Below, in pieces: positions 44,390-57,320 of a DNA stretch of 64,000 nucleotides (position 1 is the first letter of the stretch; each line of letters begins with the position of its first letter). Below the pieces are notes generated by a model. The model was given only the letters and a program-made list of their open reading frames with translations, had not been told where the DNA came from and searched no databases. The DNA is from Macrotrachela quadricornifera (Eukaryota; Rotifera; Eurotatoria; Philodinida; Philodinidae): positions 267,370 through 331,369 of the forward strand of contig JAJEKB010020160.1 of assembly GCA_022393335.1 (NCBI GenBank), given 5' to 3'. The position numbers and the translations under genes are program-made.

Positions 44390-47300
44390 AAATAAATAAA
44401 TTAAAATAATTAATTAATTAATAAATAATATTCTTCATTTAATTGTATGCAAATCTTTTATTTATGAGAATATATCTGTTGAAATATGATAGGTCTTTTC
44501 AATTTTTCTCTTACATGTATAATCTGCTTTTTTTTTTCTTTTTGTTCATTTTATTTACTCTTTTTTTTGTTCTTTTTCCTCTCTTGTTGGTTTATTGCGT
44601 TGTTTATTTGTTCATTATGATTTTGTCTTTCACGCATGTACACCATATTATATATATATATATGTATATAACAATGGTGCTTGACAGAGAGTTGTTTTCT
44701 TTTTTCTTTTCTTTTTTTTGTTTATTATGGATCATATTTGTTCAGTATAACAAAAGAATAAAGGATAGTTGATGCTAAATATATATAATTTTAATTTATG
44801 AAGTAAAAATCAATTTTTTTTTTGTCATCTTGTAAAGTATAAGATAATATTTCTAATAAAATAGAAACGGTTAGCAATGAATAGTTTTAGTTACATTAAT
44901 AGTAATTCAGAACGTTTTCTTTATTTATTAGGAAAATATATTTTTAACAATTAGAAATTAATCAATTTCTAATATAGCTAAAAATATGATACTCTTTTTA
45001 ACATATTATATTTAATTATTCAATATTTATAATAATGAAAACTAGTGCATTTTACAATAAAGATAACATTAGTAAAGTTTAGAATAATTTTCAAGTGTTC
45101 TGCATGTTTACTTATATGATTGATTAAATTATATACACTTTTAAGAGTAAGATATTAATAAAAATAGAACTTTAATTTTAATTTTTTGAATATTATCGAA
45201 AGGAAAAGAAAAATAATAATTCTTTTTTTTTATTATTCTGTTAAAATATGTTTGACATAAGAAATATACTATTTCTACCTTATTTATATGAAATGTTTTT
45301 AGACGAAGCCATGAGAAAAGAATGGTTAACAATAATAATATATTAGTTGAATGGTCGTGAAATATTTATGAAAGTCTTCTTCAACAATAAGAAACTATTG
45401 ATTCTATTCATTGTAACTAACAACATTAAACATCTATAACTGATTGATATTATGAAGAAAAAAAAAAAAAAAGAAACGAATTTATCTAATATGATATTCG
45501 ATCTTTAATGATAAATGATATCATCTATGTATTTTATCTTCTATTACAATTTGTTCGTTTTTCTTTTAGGCGATTATTGTATGTTGGTTGACATTTACAT
45601 ACAACAACTATTTTCGGGGTGTATGTGAGAGTCTTTTTGAGTGACTTTTACATACTAATGGGGATGACAGGTAGAAAAAAAAAAAAAAGAATGAGAAGAA
45701 AGAACAACGAATATATAAAATGCCTATAAAGATGTTGACAAATGTTGTTTTTAGAGAGAGACTTGTAGAGAATGTTGTTTTTTCGATTTGTTACTCGAGA
45801 ATGTAAAATGATGGTAGACAAAATGGTTAGAACACAATTAAAACATAGCTGATTTGCTTGATTTTAATAATGAAAGAATTTTCATCATTGAAATTAAAAC
45901 ATAATATATGATCGAATGACACAAGTAAGCATATTCTCAGAACAAGGTCATTAGTTTGACAAAAAAAAAGAAGAAAGGTGATCGATTTTTTTCTTTTTTT
46001 TATTATCGAAAATTTTTGCTCACTTGTAAGTAAGGATGTGAGTGATGTTTTTTTTATTAGAATGTGCTTTTAAAAATGATTGATATATTGAAGAGTTAGT
46101 GAAAATCAATAGATTGAGAAACGGTTTTTTTTTTTTTTATTTACATCTATGTCAAATAAATACTAATCGTACAGAGTTCATTTAGATATTCTTATTGATA
46201 AACGTTTCTTTTTCTTTTCTTTTTTTTAGCAATCATCTAAAAATTGAAAAATCAACAAAGACTAATATACACGCATAGATGCTATGTAGTTTAAAAGAAA
46301 AGAAGACGGGAAAAAAATAACGGAGAAAAAATAAAAGTGAAAATCTTATTAGCGTTTCTTGCTCAGAACTATTCCGTGCATAAGATGACGAACGACCTGA
46401 TGAAAAGAAAAAAATTCATCATTGTGTCGTTTACTTGAACTCCGTATATTTTTTCAAGAAACATACATTTTTATATTCATTGGAATGTTTATATAAGGTA
46501 TATTTATTTAATGTATTGTTCGTCGATTTGATTTAGATATTTAAAATGATTTTCTTATCAATTATAATAATAACTCTATGTGTGTAATATTTAAAACGTA
46601 TTCTTGTATTGAAATGAAATATATTTGTAAGTATGATTTTATATTATTGGAAAATTAAGTTTTTTTAATAAGAATAAAAAAAAAAAAGGAAAAGTTAAAT
46701 TAACATCTTGCCTTCAAGGATAAAACGTGTTAATTTAATGTTTTCTTTCTTATTTTAAACTAACTTTCATGAACTATAGTTTTAATGTTCAATTAACTTT
46801 TTTTATTTACATCATTATTAAGGTAAGAATTTATCTCATTAATAATAATCAACATTATACGTTTTATAATTGAGTATAATCATTTTTTTTTATTGAAAAG
46901 ATTAAAAGAAAAAAAAAACCCGAGAATTAACATAGTATTAATGATAAGATGTTCTCTGTCATCGTTCTTTTGTTCTTTTCTCTCTTTTTTTTCTTCTTTC
47001 TTGACAACAACAGTCAGTCGCTAAAACATTATACAAACTCTTTCATAGAATTCCATTCTTAAGATGTTCTTTTTACTATTCACACAATAAAACATTATGT
47101 TTTTGAGCATGTAATGATCAGAATAACATATATATATACAATGTTGCTAGACAACTAAGTCTATGTTATTGTCATTATTGTTCAAGTAAAAAAAGAAGAA
47201 AAGATGACGCATATACATTTAGATTTTACATGTAAACGAAGACAAGAGTACAATGTATATAATTGCTATACAAACAAATCGATTACAAAATGAAGGTTAT

Positions 47301-48001
47301 AACAATCCGAGTTCAAACAAAAAAAAAAAACCTATTGAAAATATAATTTTTTTTTCAATTAAAAATATTAAGTGATCATTTCCTTTTTTGATTTTTATTA
47401 CTCAAAATTTATAAATATTTACTACTCACTGATCATATTATATTTATTGAAAAAAAAAAAGTTTTTTTTTTTTTATTACAAAACAGGTATGTAGTAGAAT
47501 GAAGGTATTCATCTAGCAAAAAAGAATTTTTCTTGTTATAATTTAGGTTTTTTTTTTTTTGTTCTTTATATAATATATTCATTCATCAGCCGGTCGACAG
47601 TATTGGTAGCCACATTTTTTATTTACAAAACATTGATTTGGCAACCTTAGAAAGGCTTTTTATAAGACGATCTTGCACGTAAAATAATCTGAATAGAATT
47701 TTTATTTTTCGAGTAGTCATTTTTGAAGTAAGTGTGAAAAAAAGAAAAAAAATAACAATATAATATCTTGATTTTATTCGAAATAATCATTTCATAATAT
47801 TATTATTATGTTCGTTGACCGAATGAAACCTCATTTGAAAACATGGAAAAAAAAAGTTTTCGTTTTTTCTTTCAGATTTAATGATTAACAATGATAATAA
47901 CATCAATAAATATATTTTTATATTCACTATTATCATTTGAAATCATATCTTATTTTCATTCTTAGCTTTTTTTTATAAAACATTTTTTTTTAAAATATAA
48001 A
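44390..48001. other. Long intergenic region, low complexity
   Basis: AT-rich with many A and T runs. No protein or RNA gene recognised. Several T-rich frames (for example 44,443-44,772) encode only hydrophobic low-complexity peptides. It probably contains the 3' UTR of the YEATS gene and the promoter and 5' UTR of the doublecortin gene. Confidence 0.4.
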
Positions 48002-50855
48002 ATGACGACTGAATATGGTCAACGTGGTTATCAACAATATGATCAACATGGTTATCAACAATATGATCAACAACAACAGCAACAACGTTCAACAATTCTT
48101 GAACGTGGACGTGCTGTTCGATTAATGAGAAATGGTGATCCATTTTTTCCTGGTCGAACATTTGTTATTAATCAAAGAAAATATCCAATGCTTGAAGTAT
48201 TCTTAGATGATGCATCTCAAGCATTACGTGCTAATTTTGGAGCTGTTAGATGTATTTATACACCTAAACATGGTACACGATTAAAAGATATATCAGATTT
48301 TGAAGATCATCGTACTTATGTTGCATCTGGTGGAGAAAAATTTAAAAAACTTCAGTAAATAAAATTTAAAAAAATAATATTTTAAAAAAAAAAATTTTAT
48401 TATTTATTATTTAGTTACCTTGATATTGCAGAAGGTAAACGAAATCCACATAAAGGACAAACATCACCGAGAGTAAGTTCATATAAAAATCTATTAAATT
48501 ATATAATAGTATTTTTATCTTTAGCTTCCACCTGTTCGACGTATAGATGTTGAAGGACGAGCATTAAAATTAGCTCGATCAGAAAATGTTATAATCTAGT
48601 AAAAGAAATTCTTTTCTTCTTACTCTATTACTATGAAACTCTTTTTTTTTAAACTCAAGTGTATATCGAAATGGTGATCCATTAACATTACCAGCTAAAA
48701 TTCTTTTAGTCAAATCAACATTACAAAATTGGGAATCAGTACTTGATGAAATTACAAAAAAAGTATCTCTTACAAATTCTGCTGTATTAAAGTAAAAAAA
48801 TTTAATTTTTATTTATTAAATAAAAAAAAATCTTTTTTTTTTCAGATTATATGCAATGAATGGAGAATTAATAACATCAGCACAACAACTTGAATATAAT
48901 GGAATGTATGTTGCAGCTGGTAAAGAACGTTTTAGACGTATGGATTATCCTGATCCAAAAACATTTAGTCCAAATTCTTCACCAAAAATGTCAAGAAAAT
49001 CGTAAGTATATAACATTTTATCTTTAATTTAAAACAAATATTTGCAAAAGAATAATCTGAATACAAACACATAAGAATATTCATCTATTTAAATTAGATC
49101 AAAACATCAACTTTCCGGGTAAGCCACAGGAAAAATACGATATTAATATAACATAGTAACGTGTTTATTTATATCGTTATATAAAAAAAAAACACAAAAT
49201 AAATATCTAACCATAATAGTTATTTTTGAAAAAACAAAACCATAAGATTGTATTAGATATATTCTCTAACAAATTATGTATTAGTTCGTTAACAATAAAT
49301 AAAAGCTTATCGTCAATTTTTATAGTGTTTACCCTCGATTGAGAGTACCTCAACGACAAAGGAGAAATGATGATTCTAGTGCCCGTCATTATCATCAACC
49401 AACATCCTCTGTTATACAGCACAGGTACTTTTCTTTCTTGTTTCCCTTGATCAAATTATTACAAATCTAATCAACAACAAATTGCGTGACAATATGCAAA
49501 ATTCTAAAAGATAATAAATATAATACTCGTCTGACTCTTATACTTCTTCTTCTTCTTCTTTTGGAATTTTTCAAATTAAAATATTATTTTAAATGAATGG
49601 GTTTTTTTCTTCCTTTGTATTTAGATATACGAAATCTGATGGTACAAATACACATACAACCACAGCAACTTCTCATGGAAGTACAGAAGTTAGTGGACAG
49701 TAAGTTATTTAATTCAAAAGATCCAAATAATTATATATACATATATATTTAAAGACGACGTCCTGTTCGAGAAGAATATGATTTTTTTAATAATAAACCA
49801 CAACAACATCGACGTGGTCCAACTAAAGAAACTGATCTTGATCGAGGTTATAAATTTAACAAATAAAATTTTATTTTATTTTATTTTACTCTATTAGATG
49901 ATGGTGGTATTTATAAAGGTCGATTAAATCATCGAGAACGTGCACGTGAAATTGATGATACACATGATACAAAAGTTGATTTACCAATTGATTATAGAGA
50001 AGCTGAAACTATTGATGAAGAAAATTATTATGGAAATACTGGAGTATGTTATCTAAAATAGAAATTCATTTTTTTATTATTGTTAATTTAGAAAACTCCT
50101 CGTCGTCATCAACAACAACAACAACAACAACAACAACAACCATATTCTGATCATCGACAACGATCAATGAAGGTATAGAATTTTTTTATTTTCAAATAAA
50201 ATTCTATTTTTTATCTCTAGACTCCACCAAAGAATTATTATGATAATGATAATCAATATTCATATAATAATTATCGAAATAATGGTTATGATAATCGTAC
50301 TCCAACACAAGTTGATGATGATCAAATTGAACAACAATTACCTCATTCAACACAACGACGACCACTTATATCATCAAGTACACAGGTAAAATTATTTTTT
50401 ATTTGTTTGTTTTTTTTTTAAATCTACTAACACTATGCACTTGTGTGTATATATACTTATTTGCCTAAATAGTCTAATAAAAAACCTGAGAATCAAGATA
50501 CTAATATTATTCGATCTCATACTCGTGATTATCTTACCCGTAAACAGACTCATCACGATCAACACCAACATCATATGTATGACGAGGAAAGCAATATAGA
50601 TCAATATCATCAAACATCACAAATAACAAAGGTGATTGCTTTGCTTATATACTAATCTACTTTATATTTTGATATAGATATATATTGAAAAGAAAAAATT
50701 TAATTAATCATTTTTTTCTTTTTAATATATATAATTTGTATGTATAATAATTCTAGAGTGAAATATATCAAAATAAAAATAAATTAATAAAATTTATTTA
50801 AGTATTTATATGTATTTTTTAGCGTGATTATGATGATTATGATAATAATGCATAA
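48002..50855 (+). CDS. Tandem doublecortin-domain protein
   Basis: Fourteen exons: 48002-48354, 48415-48472, 48525-48598, 48660-48791, 48846-49001, 49098-49118, 49326-49424, 49625-49699, 49755-49846, 49898-50043, 50092-50172, 50221-50385, 50473-50631 and 50823-50855. All have GT-AG ends and consistent phase, giving 547 residues. Doublecortin domain 1 (about 37-121) contains AVRLMRNGDPFFPGRTFVIN and VRCIYTPKHGTRL. Domain 2 (about 158-240) contains VIIYVYRNGDPL and LYAMNGELI, with NGMYVAAGKERF at its end. These ubiquitin-like folds bind microtubules, so a role in stabilising cytoskeletal or ciliary microtubules is expected. The N-terminus has QYDQ repeats. The C-terminal half is basic, Gln/His/Tyr-rich and disordered, with Q10 at 409-418. 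Exon 6 is a 21-nt microexon. No kinase domain is present, unlike DCLK proteins. Confidence 0.93.
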
Positions 50856-51615
50856 ATATCAATGAAGTTTGGCTAAAACTTATTCTACCAACATATGATG
50901 TATATACATCGAATGATTTATCAAAATTTTTCTTTTTTTTTTTTTATTTTCAAGAAGAAAAAAATATGTTATTCTATTTGTTCTTCTTTGTATTTTTCAT
51001 TATCATGCTCTGAATTTTTCTTTTCTTTTTTGTTACTTAGACATAATATATTTACTGTAATCATTATATAAATGTATTAATACAGTAAAATATGGTTCTA
51101 GCTTACTCTTGAAATTTTTATTTCTATTCAGATAAATATTCATATATATATATATATATATTTTATTTAATATTTAAATATGATGAAAACAAATACGAAA
51201 TAGACAAATATATATTTTATTAAAAAGAAAAAGAAAAAACGAGAATCTTTGTATAAACAAACGGAAAATTTTACATTCTAATGTTTACATGAGTAATCAT
51301 AGTATGTGTTGTTAAGGGAATTATACTTTATATTTCTTCCATGTTTTTTTTTCTTCCTACAAATACAACCATTATCGCCATCAGTGTATTTTGCCTCCTT
51401 TTCTTTCCGATAAAAAACCAAGAAAAAAAAGGAGAAAAGAAATAAGCATATGTGTAGTCATGAGTCTGTCTTTTTTTTTTCTTCTCATATATCTACTGTA
51501 AATTGACTGACATCGGCATTTGTGATCGTTATTTCTTTCCTTTTTTTCTCTTCTCAAAAAAAGAAAAAATTTTATAGTGTCACATTTTTAGATTTTATTC
51601 ATTATTTGAAAGGTA
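50856..51615. other. Intergenic between the doublecortin and arrestin-domain genes
   Basis: AT-rich with an AT microsatellite near 51,140-51,165. A TTTTTAG at about 51,585-51,591, shortly before the ATG, is a possible 5' UTR splice or trans-splice acceptor. Confidence 0.35.
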
Positions 51616-52738
51616 ATGGGTGCGAATGAAAGTGCTCAAATTCATGTAAGTTTTAATCATCCAAATTTATTTTATTTTGCTGGGGAACAAATATCAGGAA
51701 ATATATCATTTCAAAGTACACATGATAAAGTAACATTGGATGAAATATTTCTTGAATTTATTGGTGAACTTGGTTATACAACACGAGAAGTTAGACATCG
51801 ACATGATAGTAATGGACGTCATCATACAGAACATTATACTGAATATCATCGAATACCATTTACAACTATTCGTATTCCTGTTGTACGACCTCAATATGGA
51901 CAAGTAATAATCTATATAAAAAAATAAATAAATTTTATAATTTTTTTTTTAAAAATATTTCTAGCGTGAATTAACTCTTTATCGTGGTCAATATAGTTGG
52001 CCATTTGAATATATTCTTCCTCAATCTTTACCACCATCATCAATTCCATCAACAGTTACATATCCTTATGTTAAATATTATACACGTATTGTACTTGATA
52101 AACCATGGTATAAACCAAATGCCCAACAAATTTATACATTAATTATATTTCCACATGTTAATCTTTATCATATACCAAATGCTCAACAAACTGTACCATT
52201 TTCACATTTTAATAGAAAAAAAGTTCAATTACATGGTTATCTTATTCAAGGTGGTGTTATACCTGGTGAAAAACTTTCTATGGAAATAAATCTTGATAAT
52301 CCTAAACGAATTGAAATAAAACGTATTGAAGCAATATTAATTCAACATCGACAAATAGCTCAAAGTCATCAAGCTGAAATTATATTTCGAACAGATTTAC
52401 CTAATTTACGAGAATTTAAAGAAACACAATTTCGTCAAACTATTGATTTACAAATACCATCAACTTATTTAGCACCAACATATACATATATGCCACAATG
52501 TTGTGGTCCATCACTTGGAATTAATTTTCATTATGAACTTAAATTAGAAGCTAAAGTACGTGGAATATTTACTGATTTTAAATTAAGTATACCTGTTATA
52601 ATTGGTACAGAACCATTATCTAATCAACAACAACTAATAAATAGTTTCAATGAAACAGTTACACCAAGCGCTCCTGTATATAATTATGATGAACCACCAC
52701 CAAGTTATGAATCAGTAATTTCAAATGTAAAAATATAA
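51616..52738 (+). CDS. Arrestin-domain-containing protein with PPxY motif
   Basis: Two exons, 51616-51903 and 51965-52738 (intron GT-AG, 61 bp), give 353 residues. The N-terminal arrestin sandwich starts with an immunoglobulin-like strand pattern (FNHPNLFYFAGEQISGNISF) and includes LYRGQYSWPFEYILPQSLPP, typical of alpha-arrestins. The C-terminal sandwich begins near LHGYLIQGGVIPGEKLSM and has KRIEAILIQHRQI and CGPSLGINFHYELKLEA. The tail EPPPSYESV contains a PPSY motif (341-344), the docking site for WW domains of NEDD4-type ubiquitin ligases. Expected role: adaptor for ubiquitination and endocytic trafficking of membrane proteins. Only one PPxY is present, whereas vertebrate ARRDC1-4 usually have two or more. 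Confidence 0.95.
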
Positions 52739-54544
52739 ATAATCAAAATAAATTTTCTTTTTTTTTTAAGCCTGTAATTTTTATGTTAAATTTGTAATTA
52801 TTCCATTTCTTGTAATGACAAAGATTTGTAAACGAAATGAAGAATAATAATAATAATATATATATATATATTTGCTATGAAATATGAATCTTATCTATCA
52901 TTATTAAATGAAGTATCAAAATTCAATTATTTGTAGTCTATAGAAATATATAGTTCATTTTAACTACTCAAAATTAGGTTTTTTTGAATGTATTGATTGT
53001 CCTTTTTTTATATTAGAAAATGACATATCAATATGACATTTTATAAACATGTGTTTTAGTTTCTAATTATTGTCAACAATAATAATGTTGATTGTATTAT
53101 ATTACAAACTGTTTTTTGTTTTCATTGCATATACTATAAGGTTATACGAAAATCATGGATGATCATGGCAAATTTAAATCAATTATATCGTAAATATTTA
53201 GTTAGATAATACAAAAAAAAAAGATCTAACAATTTTAGAAAAGCTCATTCTTATAATACATTACATATATAATTAACTATAATTGCTAGTAAAAAATAAT
53301 AGATAATCATATTTACAAATACACCATCGTCCTTGATCACACACGTATTTCCTATTCTATCTGTTATCGATTTGCCTGTGAAAATATTAACATTATCCTT
53401 ATTATTTGATTATCGTCATTTTCATCTTGATCCTCTTTCTAGAAATTCAAAATAACACACGCACAAATAGATAACAATGTATTATTTGTCACTTTTTCTC
53501 ATACTGACATATATATATATATCTCAGTAAAAAAAAATTAATTAAAATTATACTGTCATTTTCTATTTTCTCATAATATAGACACATCGGATATTTGACT
53601 TAATTGTTATTACAATCAAATAGCGCAAGTGATTCTAAAAGTCACACATATGATGCTCAAAAGAGACCTTAAAAGTGTTGAATGACATACCCAAAAGATT
53701 TCTTATGATTATGATTCGTATATTTCAGTAGCTTGCAGAATATTGTAATACAGGTTCAATTAGATTAGTTTTTAATGGAGATTTATTGAACTGAATTAGT
53801 TCCTATTAAATTATTTTTAGCATAATCTGTGATATTGAGTTCAAAATAGTTTACCATATTTTTAAATCTCGGATATTTTTGTTTGTATAAGCCAAGTATA
53901 ATTTTTGAAAAAAAATACTTCACATGATACTTTTCTAAATTATAAAAGAAAACTACCCATTTTATAGTAATGCTATATATGTTTGACATAGTACTGTTCT
54001 TTGACGATAATTAAACATACACTTCTGAAAGTATACATATCTCTAAGATTAATTGTCCATGCATTGCAGTTTGTCTAGGAATGGTATTTGTATAGAATGA
54101 GTAGAGAAGAAAATATACATTCATAAAGTATTATATCAAAATTTCATAGTACAGAATATTCGAATACAATGAAAACAATATCACATCTTCCTTTGAATAT
54201 GACGTCAGGTTGTTGAAAGACTCATTGTATAAGGACATATCCTTTGAAATGTAACATACCTAGATTGCAATAATCTAGTTGATATGGGTGCATTACTTTT
54301 TCTTATCTATTAAAAAAATAAAGATGATTGATTTTTGCACTCATATCACTTTTGTTTACTCTAGTTCATAGGTTACCCATTTTTATTAATAAATCCATCG
54401 TCATTCCTTTGTTATTTGAAATTTAATATGATTTATCTTTCTATAAAATAAATATAAAAGAACTAATGATTTATATTGTCTTTTCAACGATGAGATATCA
54501 AAATAAAACATTATTATTAAAAAACTTCTTTGCTATTCATTTTA
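52739..54544. other. Intergenic, no recognisable gene
   Basis: AT-rich with short AT microsatellites (about 52,855-52,872 and 53,508-53,522). Nothing gene-like beyond short frames. Confidence 0.35.
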
Positions 54545-55430
54545 GTCGATGTGATTAAACAGATGTTTCTTCTTGGTATAAAACTCAAATTATTGATACT
54601 GTTATTCCACCTTATCGTGATGCTTATACAGCATTAAACGAAAAAAATAGTACAACGATTATTAATGGTTAATATCAATAGTAATGAAACAATAACACGA
54701 TCATTAGTTAATTCATTGATATGTGCTAGTCGAAATGTACAAAATAAATTAAATATTGCAACTAAAGCTACTGAAAAAATTCGCAATTTACTTGATGAAC
54801 AAATAACTCAACTTGTTTTTTAAATTACTCAACAAGAAAATAAAGTACAAGAAAGTCAACAATCTATTAATCAAGCAAATATCATTATTCAACATATTCA
54901 AGAACAAGTTACATTGGCAAAAGATAATGTTCGAGATAAACAAAATGCATTAAATACAGCTGAACATGATTTACATGAAGCAGAAAAAGCTGTCGAACGA
55001 GCTCGTGCATGTGATCGACGACGACGAAAACGTGGTTTGTATAAATGGTGGCGAAAAAAAATTGAAAAACCATTTGTTCATGCTATTCGTCAAATAGTAA
55101 TTAAACCCGTATGTAGCATAGTTAATGCAGGTGGTATTAATAATGCTAAAAATCGACGATCATTAGCTACACATACTGTACATGAAGCTCAACAACGTCT
55201 TGCTCATCATCAACAAAATTTAGCTAATCAACATGCACATTATGCAATAGTTGAAATACAATTAAATGAAGCTAAATCTCAATTAAATATTCTTACAATT
55301 CAACTACAAGAACAAAAAGCAAAACAAATTATTTTAACATTAATTATTAAACAATTTAAAAGTGTTGAAATACATTTGAAAAATGTTTTAGATTCATCAA
55401 TTGTACTTGAAGATGCTGTAAGTCAATTAA

Positions 55431-56066
55431 CCCTTTGGTTACGGGGTTTTTTTAAGATATTTGCTTTTCCTCGTTTCAAACAGTCTGAAATGAATTTTAT
55501 TAGCATATAATTAGAATTATTTGGAAATGTTTCAGAATAAAATAATCTTTAAAACAGCTTATTACACAAAATCCAAAATTTCAAACTTCATACTGATAAC
55601 GTGTGTTGGCATGCTTTTTCTTGCGTCTGCTTGCATGACTACAAAATATATAAGATCTTCGTGCAACTTTTCCTGTATCGTTGACGGAACTAGAGATGGA
55701 AAATGACGTGGAGTAAGACGTTTGGAATTACCTCCGATAGTCGAGTGACCATTTTGAGTCTTAAATTGAGTCTATATTTCAATCTGTTGTCGAATCAGTT
55801 CACTTTGAAAATTGCCAAACCGAGTAGTTTTTTGTACTCAATTTTAAATAGGATTAGAACGAGATAGACTGTGAGAAGCAGGCATATCAGAACGCAGAAG
55901 AGAGCACATGAATACACATATACACTGCGGAACGATGAAGCAATAATATTCCCAAGATAAAAGAAAAAGAGAGAAGTCTTATCGATCGAGTTTAAATAAT
56001 ATTATAAATACGGGAACATTTGTAAAAAGTTCAACACGCATATATGTGTGCTCCGTAACCAAAGGG
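55431..56066. mobile_element. piggyBac-type MITE, TTAA flanked, 636 bp
   Basis: It starts CCCTTTGGTTACGGGG and ends with the inverted CTCCGTAACCAAAGGG. A 14-bp perfect inverted tip is CCCTTTGGTTACGG. TTAA at 55427-55430 and 56067-56070 is the target duplication. No transposase. It sits inside the coiled-coil pseudogene, whose reading frame continues on both sides. Confidence 0.9.
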
Positions 56067-56334
56067 TTAAAATGCTGGGATAAAAGACACGAAGTTTGTG
56101 TGACAACTGACTAATATTGGAAAAGAATTACAAATTTTCCAGCGTTCGTCATCTAAGACATGTCGTATTGTTATAATGAACTGAAGAAAGATGCAAAAGT
56201 TTCACATTTAAGTCTATTAAGAACTGTACTAAGTTATTTATATACCCCTCTATCAGACTGGCGTTTCGATTTCAGAAAATTCGCTGATTCACAGGAAAAT
56301 GATTCTCATTGAGCATATCAAAATTCAAATTTTG

Positions 56335-56610
56335 TTGGTAGCTATCCATTATAAATTCAATACCGTTATCTTTCTAAAAAATTGCATTATATTAAAATTT
56401 TTCAATATCAGAACTTCAATGAAGTTTTTTCGAAATACGTGGTAGATTTTCAACAAACCCACCCTGTAAGAATCCCTGTTGAACTTCACAAACGAGCGAC
56501 TAGTCGTTCTTCGGCGCTCCTCCGGAGCGCCACTCACTACCATTAGATAGAGTTCATCGAGTTGCACAGAACGCAAGCATTTTCAGAATGACACAATGAA
56601 GGAAATTTTC
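56335..56610. other. Foreign segment with a GC-rich hairpin inside the coiled-coil pseudogene
   Basis: The coding-like sequence breaks near 56,335 and resumes near 56,610. In between lies a perfect 8-bp GC-rich stem GGCGCTCC tcc GGAGCGCC (56,513-56,531) and a palindrome CGACTAGTCG just before it. Probably an old insertion, type unknown. Confidence 0.4.
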
Positions 56611-57320
56611 TGCACAAATTGCAACTGGTTTTGATGAAACACTTAAAATATTTCTTGAAAAAACACGTATTAATATTGATTTAGAAAAAACTGAAATTGA
56701 TCGTACACTTATTTTAGAACTTCTTAATAGTAATTCAATAAATCTTTATTATGAATCATATATACTTTTTCTTATGACACGTAGTTATTTTGATATATCA
56801 GAAAAATATCTTATGCCATGTCTTTCTGGTCTTTCACTTATGTTAGTTAACAGCTAAAAATGATAATGAACGACAAAAATTACTTAGTGAACTTGAAAAA
56901 AATAGATTAGAAATTCAAACTAATATTACAAATATTGTTAATGAACGAAAAATAGTTTATCAAAAAATAATTAGTGAAAAATGTGCAGAAATTAATGAAC
57001 AAATTGATAATCAAGGTTCTGACAAAAATGAACTTGATATAATCAAAGAAGGAAAAATACTTCTTGGATATGAAAATACAATAGATAAATAATAAGTCAT
57101 CATTTTTCGTTTTTTTATCAAAAAGAAAATTTGTTTTTATTTTTGAATAATTAAATCCTTTATAATAATAAAAGAAATTATTTTTTTTTAATTTAAAATA
57201 TACAATTATAAAAAGATTAACCTATATGTATTAGTTTCATATTACATTTTATTCGTCATTTATTTCTATATATTTTTTTTCTTATTGTTAAAATAATACA
57301 TCTATCTTCATTTTCAAATC

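Larger units (their letters stand above)
54545..57092 (+). pseudogene. Coiled-coil protein pseudogene, interrupted by a MITE
   Basis: Coding-like sequence starts near 54,565 (SSWYKTQIIDTVIPPYRDAY) and continues with stops and shifts. The longest open part (54,914-55,430) is heptad-rich: DKQNALNTAEHDLHEAEKAV, a basic RRRRKRGLYKWWRKKIEKP block, then IVIKPVCSIVNAGGINNAK and further helices. A TAA interrupts the frame before it, near 54,820. At 55,431 a TTAA-flanked MITE is inserted, and the frame resumes directly after it (56,071, KCWDKRHEVCVTT). Another foreign piece lies at about 56,335-56,610. The last part reads ATGFDETLKIFLEKTRINID and ends ...GYENTIDK at TAA 57,090-57,092. I remember similar basic-block coiled-coil proteins as an expanded bdelloid family of unknown function; no enzymatic domain is visible. 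Confidence 0.75.

Noticed and set aside
44443..44772. 109-codon hydrophobic frame as a membrane protein
   Set aside because: It is translated from T-rich low-complexity sequence downstream of the YEATS gene, probably its 3' UTR.
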